Assembly: GCA_965199915.1 (NCBI GenBank)
Contig: OZ241348.1
Coordinates: 4,464,001-4,528,000 of the forward strand
DNA length: 64,000 bases
Direction of reading: 5' to 3'
From: VXYL01 sp965199915
GTDB lineage: Bacteria > Pseudomonadota > Gammaproteobacteria > Pseudomonadales > Azotimanducaceae
Below are positions 31,780-45,262 of this stretch, piece after piece (the stretch's first letter is position 1; every line of letters begins with the position of its first letter). Position numbers and translations under genes: made by a program. Below the pieces are notes generated by a model that did not search any database, was not told where the DNA came from, and saw only the letters and a program-made list of their open reading frames with translations.

Positions 31780-31998
31780 ATGGACATTTCCATCACCTAC
31801 TGCACTTCCTGAGGCTACAAGCCCAAGGCGGTCAGTTTGGCTGCCAAGATCAAGGACGCGCTGGGCGAGGACTCGTTCCTCATCGAAGGCGCCGGAGGCA
31901 TCTTCGACGTCAACGTGGACGGCAAGCTGGTGTACTCGAAGCACGACACCGGCAATTTCCCGGACGAGGACGCGCTGGTAGACGAGTTGCGCGGCTAG
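31780..31998 (+). CDS. SelW/Rdx-type selenoprotein (in-frame UGA = selenocysteine)
   Basis: 72 aa if UGA at 31810-31812 is read as Sec at residue 11. Reading from ATG 31780: MDISITYCTS-U-GYKPKA, then VSLAAKIKDALGEDS and a C-terminus DEDALVDELRG before TAG. The CTSU site is the C-x-x-U redox motif of SelW/SelT/SelH (Rdx) proteins, placed after the first beta strand as in that thioredoxin-like family. The frame stays open and coding-like on both sides of UGA, the SD (CGGAGG) is strong, and a SECIS-like hairpin follows UGA. Standard gene callers would miss it or call only part. Likely a small cytosolic redox protein. No selA, selB, selC or selD is in the window. Confidence 0.85.
31827..31845 (+). 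promoter_or_regulatory. SECIS-like hairpin in the SelW-type gene
   Basis: GGCGGTC / GGCTGCC form a 7-bp stem (two G-U pairs) with the 5-nt loop AGTTT. It begins 15 nt after the UGA, and the loop holds GU, as in bacterial SECIS elements that bind SelB inside the coding sequence just after UGA. Confidence 0.6.
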
Positions 31999-32006
31999 CC
32001 GCTACC

Positions 32007-32065
32007 GACGCGCGCGCCCCGCAGGGCGCGCGCTAGCCTCCTCCACCAACGCGCCGAGTTTGCGT
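32007..32065 (+). repeat. Interspersed double-hairpin repeat, copy 5 (diverged)
   Basis: GCGCGCCCCGCAGGGCGCGC palindrome just after the selenoprotein stop codon, then a separated CGCCGAGTTTGCG element. Shares the hairpin and the GAGTTTGC core with the other copies, but the second hairpin has decayed. Confidence 0.4.
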
Positions 32066-32130
32066 CTGCTATCGGCGTCAACCGCGGGCGGGCGCGCTTT
32101 CCGCAAGCGCGGCGCGCTTCGGCGGCTCTC

Positions 32131-32477
32131 CTATATGCCCGTCGATATGCCAAGCGAGACGCGAAGCAACGCGCCCGAACGCGCCCGTTGGCAACGGTTT
32201 GCGACAAACGAGCGGCGGCCGGGCGGGCGTTTCCGGATCCGCTCACGGCGCAGGCGCCGCAGGCCACGCACGCGCGCCCTCCGCGCGAGTTCGCGGGCCT
32301 CCACCTCGTCCGCCAGCTTGCGAAGCGGCCCCACCCTCCTCGCTATGGTCTCGACCGCGCCCGCGAGCTCCAGCGCGCCCGGCAAGTTCCCGCCATCCGC
32401 ACCTCGTCCGCGTAGTCCACCACCCACCGCAGCCCCGCGTCGATCTCCGCGAGCGCGGCCGCGGCGGTTGTCAACAC
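32131..32477 (-). pseudogene. Small coiled-coil-like gene, apparently frameshifted
   Basis: A GTG at 32477 follows GGGGAGGA and lies 1 nt past the stop of the secreted-protein gene. It encodes TTAAAALAEIDAGLRWVVDY and then a frame that soon ends at 32343. In the next frame the coding character continues (ALELAGAVETIARRVGPLRK, LADEVEARELARR, then an Arg-rich end) to 32131. The two halves look like one protein split by a frameshift near 32390-32400. Family unknown; the last part may be non-coding. Confidence 0.35.
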
Positions 32478-32478
32478 G

Positions 32479-33168
32479 TCAGAAGTCCTCCCCTTCACTC
32501 TGACGCGCCACCGTTTGGTCAAACGCCATTCTTCTGATCCCATCCGCCTTCGATAATGCGGTTGCCGTACTCCGCTGAAGACTTCTGCGGTAGTCGTCTT
32601 CCTTGTCCCGACACTTGCGGCGGTCGGCCCAGTCGGCCTGCTGGTCGCAGTCGAAGACGACTTCCGGGGGCCGGTCGTAATCAACGGGGCCGCGTCGGGA
32701 AAGCCAGTACACGGAATCATCGTCGCGTTCTATAAACGCGAACTTGCCAGGCAGGTAGACGGACACCCAATGTTCTTTAGGACCCGCGTATGACCGAACG
32801 CCGACGAGACCAGAAGCAACGGGTTTGCCGTGCCGCATTCGCAACCGTGCCTCCCACAGATCGCTGTTGCCGTCCGTGCATCGCACAAGGAACACGCCAT
32901 ATGCACGGTCGGCGATCGCGGTTAGCGACCCACACCACGGATGTTTCGCCGCGTAGACCGTGTAGGCGCCGTCGTCCGTCCACACCACTGGCTCCGCGGA
33001 TTCGGGCAAGGCGCCCGGCGGCACGGGCACGTCCAGCGTGAAGCCCAACACCTTGACGGCTTCGGCGGGTTCCTCCGCGTCCTGCGTCCAAGCCCCGGCG
33101 CACACCAGCAGCGCGGCCAGCGCGGTGATCGTTCTCAGCAGGGCGGTCAAGGCGGCGATGGTTCTCAT
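32479..33168 (-). CDS. Secreted uncharacterised protein
   Basis: 229 aa. A signal peptide of about 28 residues (TALLRTITALAALLVCAGA, then WTQDAEEP) indicates export. The mature part has VVWTDDGAYTVYAAKHPWCG, GVFLVRCTDGNSDLWEARLR and DDSVYWLSRRGPVDYDRPPE, with four Cys that could pair in the periplasm. No family recognised. The ATG at 33168 is preceded by AAGGAGA; upstream in-frame residues look non-coding. Confidence 0.65.
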   Translation of the reverse strand: MRTIAALTALLRTITALAALLVCAGAWTQDAEEPAEAVKVLGFTLDVPVPPGALPESAEPVVWTDDGAYTVYAAKHPWCGSLTAIADRAYGVFLVRCTDGNSDLWEARLRMRHGKPVASGLVGVRSYAGPKEHWVSVYLPGKFAFIERDDDSVYWLSRRGPVDYDRPPEVVFDCDQQADWADRRKCRDKEDDYRRSLQRSTATALSKADGIRRMAFDQTVARQSEGEDF

Positions 33169-33254
33169 TCGGAAGTCTCCTTGCGGGCTTGCTTGGTGGC
33201 TGCGATGCGGCGTTCGATTGCGATGAGGACGATCGATATGACCCAGCAAGCTGC

Positions 33255-33506
33255 GTGAAGCTGGAAGTGCCGATCGGGTTTTCGTGGACAACCTTGTTCT
33301 TCGGCCCGTTCCCCGCGTTGTTCCGCGGCGATCTCAAGTGGGCGCTGATACAGATCATCGCCTACCTGCTGTTGGGGTGGACGATCATCGCCATCCCCGT
33401 GCTCTGGCTGGTGTTCGCGATCATCTACAACGAGCAGTACGCGAACGACCTGCGGGTAAAGGGGTTCAAGCGAACGCCGGTGGACGCGACAGTCACCGCC
33501 GAGTAA
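33255..33506 (+). CDS. Small membrane protein, HrgC-like
   Basis: 83 aa from GTG 33255. VPIGFSWTTLFFGPFPALFRGD followed by two hydrophobic segments (LIQIIAYLLLGWTIIAIPVLWLVFAII) and YNEQYANDLRVKGFK. The GFSWTxLFFGPFPALFRGD pattern occurs in small membrane proteins annotated HrgC or TM2-like. Function unknown. Start uncertain: no good SD, and the frame is open back to 33189. Confidence 0.55.
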   Translation: MKLEVPIGFSWTTLFFGPFPALFRGDLKWALIQIIAYLLLGWTIIAIPVLWLVFAIIYNEQYANDLRVKGFKRTPVDATVTAE

Positions 33507-33785
33507 ACACCCGCCGAGACCGAGACCATGCGAAAGCGCAACCTAAATTAAATTGGCCATCCTGTTGCTCGCCACCATCGCATACATTCTGTTCGGGAAG
33601 GCAATGCACTCCCGCTCTTCTTCGCAGTTCTTCATCGCGATGCACCGCTTCATCACCATCAAACCCGCTCATAGTGCTTGCGGCAATCCTCGCGTTCGTC
33701 GCAGTCCTTCTCGAACATTCGCACTACCGCCACGCTCTTTACCTCACGCCAGCCGGCGTTGTTGGTGCCGTTACAGGGCGCGCAA

Positions 33786-38123
<4,338 letters not shown>

Positions 38124-38254
38124 GTGGCTCCTTTTCGTTTCCTTCAGTCCTTACGTTCCGCTACCCCGTTGCCGGCGACGACATCCTGCCGCGCGTTGCC
38201 GGCGGCCGGTCATCCTTCCGGGACCATCCGCCCGACCACCCCAATTTCGGGTGG

Positions 38255-41200
38255 CTAGTCGGTTTCCATCTCGATGTTGATGCCCAGGGAACGGATTTCT
38301 CTAACCAGCACGTTGAACGACTCCGGCATGCCGGCGTCCATGTCGAGGTTGCCGTCCACGATGTTCTTGTACATCTTGGTGCGCCCGCCCACGTCGTCGG
38401 ATTTCACCGTGAGCATCTCTTGCAAGGTGTGCGAGGCGCCGTATGCCTCCAAGGCCCAAACCTCCATCTCGCCGAATCGCTGGCCGCCGAACTGCGCCTT
38501 TCCTCGCAGCGGCTGTTGGGTAACCAAGCTGTAGGATCCCGTGGAACGACAGTGCATCTTGTTGTCCACCAAGTGTTCGAGCTTCAGCATGTACATGTAG
38601 CCCACCGTGACCGGACGGTCGAAGCGATCCCCCGTGCGGCCATCGTAGAGGATGGTTTGCCCGTTCGCCGGCAGGTCCGCCTCGCGCAACAACGCCTTGA
38701 TGTCATCTTCGGAGGCACCGTCGAACACCGGCGTGGAGATCGGCACGCCCGTGCGCAGTCTCTCGGCAAGCGCCAGCACCTCGTCGTCCGCGAGCACGTC
38801 GATGTCCGCGTGTCTGCCACGCCCGTCGTTGTAGATGTCGTTCAGCAGCCGGCGCACGCGTTTGACGCGCTCGGAGCTGCGCGCGGATTCGTCGAGCAAA
38901 GCGCCGATGCGCTTGCCGAGGCCTTTGGCGGCCCAGCCCAAGTGGGTTTCAAGCACTTGGCCCACGTTCATCCGCGACGGCACGCCGAGCGGGTTCAGCA
39001 CGATGTCAACCGGTTCGCCGTTCTTGTCGAAGGGCATGTCCTCCACTGGCATGATCACGGACACCACGCCTTTGTTGCCGTGCCTTCCGGCCATCTTGTC
39101 GCCCGGCTGAATGCGGCGCTTGACCGCGAGGTAGACCTTGACGTACTTGAGCTCGCCGGGGCGCAAGTTCTTCTCGCCGCCTTCGAGCTTCTCCTTCTTC
39201 TTGGCGAACTGCCGGTCGAGATCGCGGCGCCGGCGCTTGAGCTGCCGGTCCGCCTGATCGATCTGCGTGTTCAACGCATCGTCCACCATGCGCAATCGAA
39301 ACCAATCCTCGCGCTCAAGCCCGTCGAGAAACTCCAAGGTGGCGACCGGCTTTTCATCGTCCACGCGCTGCACGCCGGGACCGCTCGCAATCTCCTGGCC
39401 GGTGAGGATTCGACGCAGGCGCGCCAAGGTGGCGTTTTCCACGATTCGGAACTCGTCGTCCAAGTTCTTGCGCTCTCTGGCGAGCTCCATCCGCTCGATC
39501 TCCAAAGTGCGCTCGTCCTTCTCCAGTCCGTCGCGGGTGAATACGCGCACATCGATGACCATGCCATGTACGCCGGTTCCAACCCGCAGCGACGTGTCCT
39601 TCACGTCGGACGCCTTCTCGCCAAAAATGGCGCGCAGCAATTTCTCTTCCGGCGTTAGCTGGGATTCGCCTTTCGGCGTCACTTTGCCGACCAGAATGTC
39701 GCCGGGCGCCACCTCGGCGCCAACATACACGATGCCGGAGGCGTCCAGCTTGTTCAGGGCGGACTCGCCCACGTTGGGAATGTCGGCGGTGATCTCCTCC
39801 GGACCCAGCTTCGTGTCGCGGGCGCTGCAAGTGAGTTCCTGGATGTGAATGCTCGTGAACCGATCGTCCTCCACGACACGCTCGGAGATGAGGATCGAGT
39901 CCTCGAAGTTGTAGCCGTTCCAAGGCATGAACGCGATGCGCATGTTCTGCCCCAACGCCAGTTCGCCGGTGTCCACCGACGGCCCGTCGGCGAGAATGTC
40001 GCCCTCGCCAATGCGGTCACCTTCCTTCACCAAGGGGCGCTGGTTGATGCACGTGTCTTGGTTGGATCGGCGAAACTTGACGAGCGGGTAGATGTCCACG
40101 CCGGCCATGTCCTCGAGTGCGTCGTCGTCCACGCGCACGACAACGCGTCCGGAATCCACCACATCCACCACGCCACCACGCTTGGCGATTACGCAGACTC
40201 CGGAATCGCGGGCGACGTGGCGCTCGATGCCGGTGCCCACAAGCGGCGTCTCCGTGCGCACGGTGGGCACGGCTTGACGCTGCATGTTGGAGCCCATCAA
40301 GGCGCGGTTGGCGTCGTTGTGTTCCAAGAACGGTATCAATCCGGCGGCCACGGACACGAGCTGCTTGGGCGAGACATCCATGTAGTCGATGTCCCCCGGG
40401 GCCGCCTTCACGAACTCTCCGCGGTGCCGCACGTCCACCGTGTCGTCCACGAACCGACCGTCTTCCTCCAGCTTCGAGTTGGCCTGCGCAATGGTCTTTT
40501 CGGCTTCGTCGATAGCGGACACGTACTCGATCGCATCGGTGACGCGGCCAGCGTCCACCTTGCGGTAGGGCGTCTCCAGAAAGCCGTATTGATTGGTTCG
40601 GGCGTAGGCGGCCAGTGTGCTGATAAGTCCGATGTTCGGCCCCTCCGGGGTCTCTATGGGGCAAATGCGGCCGTAGTGCGTGGGATGGACGTCGCGCACT
40701 TCGAAACCGGCGCGTTCGCGCGTCATGCCGCCCGGCCCCAGCGCGGACACGCGGCGCTTGTTGGTGACTTCGGAGAGCGGATTGATCTGATCCATGAACT
40801 GCGAGAGCTGGCTGGACCCGAAGAACTCCTTGGTGGCGGCCTCCACGGGTTTCGCGTTGATCATGTCCTGCGGCATGAGTCCTTCGGCCTCCGCCAGCGA
40901 CACGCGTTCCTTCACGGCGCGTTCGACGCGCACCAAACCGAGGCGGAACTGGTTCTCGGCCATTTCGCCCACCGATTTGACGCGGCGGTTTCCCAAGTGG
41001 TCGATGTCGTCGGGCAAGCCAATGCCGTTCTTGATGTCGATGAGCGTTCGCAGCACCTCGATGATGTCTTCCTTCGTCAACACGCCTGTTTTTCCCAAGC
41101 GGGCGAGCGCCGACGGGTCCGTGCCCAGTCGGCGGTTGAATTTCATGCGCCCCACGGCGGAAAGGTCGTAGCGCTCGGGCGTGAAGAACAAGTTGTTGAA

Positions 41201-42367
41201 CAGGTTTTCCGCCGCCTCGCGGGTTGGCGGCTCGCCGGGACGCATCATGCGGTAGATTTCCACCAGCGCCTCGATGCGGTTCGTGGTGGCGTCGGCTTTG
41301 AGCGTGTCGGAGACGAACGCGCCGCGATCGATCTTGTTGGTGTAGATGGTTTCTATTTTTTTCACGCCGGCGGCCACGATCCGGTCGAGGATTTCCTCGC
41401 TGATCGTCGTGTTGCAGGGCACCAGAACCTCGCCCGTCTCCTTGCTGGCGATGTCCATTGCGGTAACCCGATCGAGAATGTACTCGCGCGGCACGTCCAA
41501 ACGGCTGCGCGCGGACTTGTCGAGAATACGCACATGGCGGGCGGTGACGCGGCGTCCAGCGTCCACCACCACCGCCCCAGTGCCGTCCTTGATGGGGAAG
41601 CTCGCTATTTCGCCGCGCAGGCGCTGCGGCACGAGATCCATGGAGAAGCCGTCTTTCTTGACGTGGAAAACGGTCTTGTCGAAGAAGATCTTGAGGATCT
41701 CCTCCGCGCTGTAGTCGAGCGCGCGCAGCAGCACGGTCGCCGGCAGCTTCCGCTTGCGGTCGATGCGCACATAGACGGCGTCTTTCGGATCGAACTCGAA
41801 ATCGAGCCATGAACCGCGGTAGGGAATGACGCGGGCGTTGTGCAGCACCTTGCCGGACGAGTGCGTCTTGCCCTTGTCGTGGTCGAAAATCACGCCGGGC
41901 GAGCGGTGCAACTGCGAGACGACCACGCGCTCCGTGCCGTTGATGACGAACGTTCCGTGCTCGGTCATGAGCGGAATGGTGCCCATGTACACTTCTTGTT
42001 CTTTGACGTCCTTCACGCGCTTCTGCGAGGACTCGCGGTCGTAGATGATCAACCGCACGCGCACCCGCAAAGCCGCCGCGTAGGTGAGCCCGCGCAGCAC
42101 GCACTCCCGCACGTCGTACTCCGGATCGTGGAGTTTGTAATCCATGTACTCGAGGGCCGCGTTGCCCGAGTAGCTGGCGATGGGAAACACGGATCGGAAC
42201 GCGCCGTGAATGCCTTGGTCCTTGAGGCGGCTGGGGCGCACGCCCCGCTGCAGGAACTTCGCGTACGACTCCACCTGGATGGCGAGCAGATTGGGGATCG
42301 CCATGGCCTCCGGCAGTTTGCCGAAGTCCTTGCGGATGCGTTTCTTCTCGGTGAAGCTGTAGGTCAT
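38255..42367 (-). CDS. rpoB: DNA-directed RNA polymerase subunit beta
   Basis: 1370 aa (E. coli 1342). The rifampicin region has GSSQLSQFMDQINPLSEVTNKRRVSALGPGG, with standard rifampicin-sensitive residues (split here for length: GSSQLSQFMDQINPL, then SEVTNKRRVSALGPGG). Also MPWNGYNFEDSILISERVV and KMAGRHGNKGVVS. Assembles with RpoA, RpoC and RpoZ. Separated from rplL by 176 bp, the usual site of attenuation in this operon, though I see no clear hairpin with a T tract there. Confidence 0.98.
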   Translation of the reverse strand: MTYSFTEKKRIRKDFGKLPEAMAIPNLLAIQVESYAKFLQRGVRPSRLKDQGIHGAFRSVFPIASYSGNAALEYMDYKLHDPEYDVRECVLRGLTYAAALRVRVRLIIYDRESSQKRVKDVKEQEVYMGTIPLMTEHGTFVINGTERVVVSQLHRSPGVIFDHDKGKTHSSGKVLHNARVIPYRGSWLDFEFDPKDAVYVRIDRKRKLPATVLLRALDYSAEEILKIFFDKTVFHVKKDGFSMDLVPQRLRGEIASFPIKDGTGAVVVDAGRRVTARHVRILDKSARSRLDVPREYILDRVTAMDIASKETGEVLVPCNTTISEEILDRIVAAGVKKIETIYTNKIDRGAFVSDTLKADATTNRIEALVEIYRMMRPGEPPTREAAENLFNNLFFTPERYDLSAVGRMKFNRRLGTDPSALARLGKTGVLTKEDIIEVLRTLIDIKNGIGLPDDIDHLGNRRVKSVGEMAENQFRLGLVRVERAVKERVSLAEAEGLMPQDMINAKPVEAATKEFFGSSQLSQFMDQINPLSEVTNKRRVSALGPGGMTRERAGFEVRDVHPTHYGRICPIETPEGPNIGLISTLAAYARTNQYGFLETPYRKVDAGRVTDAIEYVSAIDEAEKTIAQANSKLEEDGRFVDDTVDVRHRGEFVKAAPGDIDYMDVSPKQLVSVAAGLIPFLEHNDANRALMGSNMQRQAVPTVRTETPLVGTGIERHVARDSGVCVIAKRGGVVDVVDSGRVVVRVDDDALEDMAGVDIYPLVKFRRSNQDTCINQRPLVKEGDRIGEGDILADGPSVDTGELALGQNMRIAFMPWNGYNFEDSILISERVVEDDRFTSIHIQELTCSARDTKLGPEEITADIPNVGESALNKLDASGIVYVGAEVAPGDILVGKVTPKGESQLTPEEKLLRAIFGEKASDVKDTSLRVGTGVHGMVIDVRVFTRDGLEKDERTLEIERMELARERKNLDDEFRIVENATLARLRRILTGQEIASGPGVQRVDDEKPVATLEFLDGLEREDWFRLRMVDDALNTQIDQADRQLKRRRRDLDRQFAKKKEKLEGGEKNLRPGELKYVKVYLAVKRRIQPGDKMAGRHGNKGVVSVIMPVEDMPFDKNGEPVDIVLNPLGVPSRMNVGQVLETHLGWAAKGLGKRIGALLDESARSSERVKRVRRLLNDIYNDGRGRHADIDVLADDEVLALAERLRTGVPISTPVFDGASEDDIKALLREADLPANGQTILYDGRTGDRFDRPVTVGYMYMLKLEHLVDNKMHCRSTGSYSLVTQQPLRGKAQFGGQRFGEMEVWALEAYGASHTLQEMLTVKSDDVGGRTKMYKNIVDGNLDMDAGMPESFNVLVREIRSLGINIEMETD

Positions 42368-42543
42368 TGGATCGCGGCCCTCGTTCCGTGCGTGTCGGCT
42401 CCCAAGGACAGGCGGCGCATGCCCTTGGCAGACCTGCTTTCAAGCGCCTGGGGCGCAACCGCGGCCAAGGCGGCTGCGCCGCTGACCGTTGCCGCCGGCA
42501 GGCGCTTGCCGAAGCGTGATGTGTCCATCGCGCTTGCGAACGG

Positions 42544-42924
42544 CTATTTGACTTCGACCGTCGCGCCCGCTTCTTCCAGCTTCTTCTTGATGTCCTCCGA
42601 TTCGTCCTTGTCGACGCCCTCTTTGACCTGCGAAGGCGCTTCGTCAACGAGCGCTTTCGCTTCCTTCAGGCCGAGGCCGGTGATGGCGCGCACGGCCTTT
42701 ATGACGTTGACTTTCTTTTCGCCAACGCCGGAAAGCACAACGGTGAACTCCGTCTGCTCCTCGGCGCCGCCGTTCTGGTCGTCTTGGCTTGCGGCCGGCG
42801 CGGGCGCCACGGTGGCAGCCGCGGTGACGCCGAAGCGTTCCTCCATGGCGCTCACGAGGTCCACGACCTCCATGACGCTCATGTCGGCGATCGCTTGCAG
42901 AATGTCGTCTTTGGACAATGCCAT
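42544..42924 (-). CDS. rplL: 50S ribosomal protein L7/L12
   Basis: 126 aa. N-terminal dimerisation domain (LSKDDILQAIADMSVMEVVDLVSAMEERFGV), a flexible Ala-rich hinge (AATVAPAPAAS) extended by a Gln/Asp/Glu-rich insert (about residues 46-58), and the C-terminal factor-binding domain (VIKAVRAITGLGLKEAKALVDEAP). The multi-copy stalk protein that recruits EF-Tu and EF-G. The hinge is slightly longer than in E. coli (121 aa). Confidence 0.97.
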   Translation of the reverse strand: MALSKDDILQAIADMSVMEVVDLVSAMEERFGVTAAATVAPAPAASQDDQNGGAEEQTEFTVVLSGVGEKKVNVIKAVRAITGLGLKEAKALVDEAPSQVKEGVDKDESEDIKKKLEEAGATVEVK

Positions 42925-42968
42925 TGGTGGTCTCCTTGCGTTCTACGCTTGCTTGCCTGCTCAGCGCT

Positions 42969-43499
42969 TCAGGTTGTTCCGGCTTTCTGGTCGCGAATCG
43001 CCGCCACCAGGCGCGTCAATTTCGCGGGCACTTCGTGAAGGGTCCGCGCCAATTTCGCTATCGGCCCCTTGAGCGTCGCCATAACCTGGGCGATGGCCTG
43101 CTCCCGCGTCGGCAACGACGCGAGGCGGTCGATTTCCTCGGCGGCGAATAGTTGACCGCCTACCGACAGCGCTTTCACCGCCAACGTCTCGAACTCCACC
43201 GAGGCGTCCTTGAGCAGCCGCGCCACCGCGCCGGGATCCTCATTCGAGAGGGCGAGCATCGTCGGCCCTTCCGCCACCTCGGCGAGGCACTCGTATTCCG
43301 TGCCCGCCACGGCCCGCTGCAGCAACGTGTTGCGCACAACGCGCAAGTACACGCCGGATTCGCGGGCGCGACGGCGCAAGTCCGTCAACTGCCCCACCTT
43401 CATGCCGCGGTAGTCCGCGAGCACCGCGGACAACGCGTGCGTGGTGGCCGCGCGCACTTCGGCCACGATCGCCTCTTTCTGTTCCAAGCGCAACGCCAT
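42969..43499 (-). CDS. rplJ: 50S ribosomal protein L10
   Basis: 176 aa. LRLEQKEAIVAEVRAATTHAL, SAVLADYRGMKVGQLTDLRRRARE and VRNTLLQRAVAG match L10. It anchors L7/L12 dimers to the ribosome through its C-terminal helix and, with L12, usually represses translation of its own rplJL mRNA. 44 bp before rplL. Confidence 0.97.
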   Translation of the reverse strand: MALRLEQKEAIVAEVRAATTHALSAVLADYRGMKVGQLTDLRRRARESGVYLRVVRNTLLQRAVAGTEYECLAEVAEGPTMLALSNEDPGAVARLLKDASVEFETLAVKALSVGGQLFAAEEIDRLASLPTREQAIAQVMATLKGPIAKLARTLHEVPAKLTRLVAAIRDQKAGTT

Positions 43500-43530
43500 T
43501 TGCGGATCGTCTCTGCTCGCTCCTGCCCAC

Positions 43531-44241
43531 CTACTCCGCGCCGACCGGGCCCGCCAACGACGCCTCGTCGATGCGCAACCCCGGCCCCATGGTCGTGGAC
43601 AAGGTGATCCTCTTCACGTATTGGCCCTTGGCCGACGCCGGCTTCGCCTTCTTGAGGTCTTCAACCAGCGCTTGCAGGTTTTCGCGCACACGCCAAGGTT
43701 CGAAGCCCGTCGTGCCCACGCTGCCATGCACGATGCCGGCGCGGTCGGTGCGGAACTGCACTTGTCCGGCCTTGGCTTTTTCGACGGCGCCGCCGACATC
43801 GGCGGCCACCGTGCCGGTGCGAGGATTGGGCATCAGGCCGCGCGGCCCTAGGATGCGGCCAAGCGCGCCGACCACGCGCATGGCCTCCGGGCTCGCTATC
43901 ACCACGTCGAAGTTGGTCTCTCCGCCCTTGACCCGTTCGGCCAAGTCTTCCAAGCCGACGGCGTCGGCGCCGGCCGCTTCGGCCGCGACGGCGTCTTCTC
44001 CTTGAGCGAACACGGCGACACGGACCTTCTTGCCGGAACCGTGCGGCAACGTGGTCGCCCCGCGCACGGTCTGCTCCGACTTGCGCGGGTCCACACCGAG
44101 GTTCACGGCCACGTCCATGGACTCGGCGAAGCCGGCCTTGGACACCTCGCGGAGCAACGCGACCGCTTCTTCAACGGGGTAGCTCTTGGCGCGGTCCACC
44201 TTCTCGACGATGGCGCGCATGCGCTTGCTGGTTATTGCCAT
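43531..44241 (-). CDS. rplA: 50S ribosomal protein L1
   Basis: 236 aa. SKRMRAIVEKVDRAKSYPVEEA, GPRGLMPNPRTGTVAADV and FRTDRAGIVHGSVG are L1 signatures. Binds 23S rRNA at the L1 stalk and normally autoregulates the rplKA mRNA. Starts 14 bp after rplK. Confidence 0.98.
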   Translation of the reverse strand: MAITSKRMRAIVEKVDRAKSYPVEEAVALLREVSKAGFAESMDVAVNLGVDPRKSEQTVRGATTLPHGSGKKVRVAVFAQGEDAVAAEAAGADAVGLEDLAERVKGGETNFDVVIASPEAMRVVGALGRILGPRGLMPNPRTGTVAADVGGAVEKAKAGQVQFRTDRAGIVHGSVGTTGFEPWRVRENLQALVEDLKKAKPASAKGQYVKRITLSTTMGPGLRIDEASLAGPVGAE

Positions 44242-44255
44242 CTCGCGTGTGCCGG

Positions 44256-44729
44256 CTATTGCGCCGCGGCGCGCGCCGGCTCCGCCGAACCCAAATCCAC
44301 TTCGATGCCGGCGCTGCGGGCGCTGCCGGCGATCGTGCGCACCGCGGCGTCCATGTCCGCGGCGGTGAGATCCGGCATTTTCTGCTTGGCGATTTCCTCC
44401 AGCTGCGCGCGCGTGACCTTGCCTTTCTTGTCCGTGTTGGGCGTGCCGGAGCCTTTGTCGATGTTGGCCGCCTTGCGCAGCAGCACGGACGCCGGCGGCG
44501 TTTTGGTGACGAAGGTGAAGGATCGGTCGGCGTACACGGTGATCACCACCGGCAGCGGCACGCCCGCCTCCTGACCCTGCGTTTGCGCGTTGAACGCCTT
44601 GCAGAACTCCATGATGTTCACGCCGTGCTGCCCGAGCGCCGGGCCCACCGGCGGGCTCGGATTGGCCTGCCCAGCGGGCACCTGCAGCTTGATGTAGGCG
44701 GCGGTTTTCTTCGCCACTGGCCGCGCCAT
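44256..44729 (-). CDS. rplK: 50S ribosomal protein L11
   Basis: 157 aa. IKLQVPAGQANPSPPVGPALGQHGVNIMEFCK is the L11 N-terminus (IKLQVPAGQANPSPPVGPAL, then GQHGVNIMEFCK); the C-terminal rRNA-binding domain ends with the expected AGSARSAGIEV. A ~13-residue Ala/Glu tail (DLGSAEPARAAAQ) extends past the usual 142 aa. Part of the GTPase-associated centre and needed for RelA activation. Starts 3 bp after nusG ends. Confidence 0.97.
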   Translation of the reverse strand: MARPVAKKTAAYIKLQVPAGQANPSPPVGPALGQHGVNIMEFCKAFNAQTQGQEAGVPLPVVITVYADRSFTFVTKTPPASVLLRKAANIDKGSGTPNTDKKGKVTRAQLEEIAKQKMPDLTAADMDAAVRTIAGSARSAGIEVDLGSAEPARAAAQ

Positions 44730-44732
44730 GCC

Positions 44733-45260
44733 CTAGCCCTTTTCCACTTGCGAGAAGTCCAGTTCCACCGGAGTGGAACGGCCAAAAATCGTCACGGCCA
44801 CGATCATGCGGTTCTTCTCGTAGTTGACCTCTTCCACAACGCCGTTGAAGTCGTTGAACGGGCCGTCAATCACGCGCACCAGCTCGCCGGGCTCGAACAC
44901 GGTCTTCGGCGTCGCCTTTTCGCTGCCCTCGCGAACGCGCGCCAAGATGGCGTCCGCGTCTCGCTCCGAAAGGGGGGCGGGCGCATCGGCCTTGCCGCCG
45001 ATGAACCCCATCACGCGCGGCGTGTCCTTGACCAAATGCCACGTGTCGTCGTTGAGGTCCATGTGGACGAGCACATAGCCGGGAAAGAACTTGCGCTCGC
45101 TGCGGCGTTTCTTTCCAGCGCGCATCTCCACCACTTCCTCCGTGGGCACCAGCACTTCGCCAAAGCTCTCCTTCATGTTCGACAGCGCGATGCGCTCGTT
45201 GAGCGAGCGCATGACGGCTTTCTCGAAACCCGAGTAGGCGTGTACGACGTACCAACGCAT
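44733..45260 (-). CDS. nusG: Transcription termination/antitermination protein NusG
   Basis: 175 aa. RWYVVHAYSGFEKAV opens the NGN domain; FFPGYVLVHMDLNDDTWHLVKDTPRVMGFIGG follows (FFPGYVLVHMDLNDD, then TWHLVKDTPRVMGFIGG), and the KOW domain is GELVRVIDGPFNDFNGVVEE. Links RNA polymerase to Rho or to the ribosome. The ATG at 45260 gives the standard N-terminus, 2 bp after secE. Confidence 0.97.
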   Translation of the reverse strand: MRWYVVHAYSGFEKAVMRSLNERIALSNMKESFGEVLVPTEEVVEMRAGKKRRSERKFFPGYVLVHMDLNDDTWHLVKDTPRVMGFIGGKADAPAPLSERDADAILARVREGSEKATPKTVFEPGELVRVIDGPFNDFNGVVEEVNYEKNRMIVAVTIFGRSTPVELDFSQVEKG

Positions 45261-45262
45261 GG

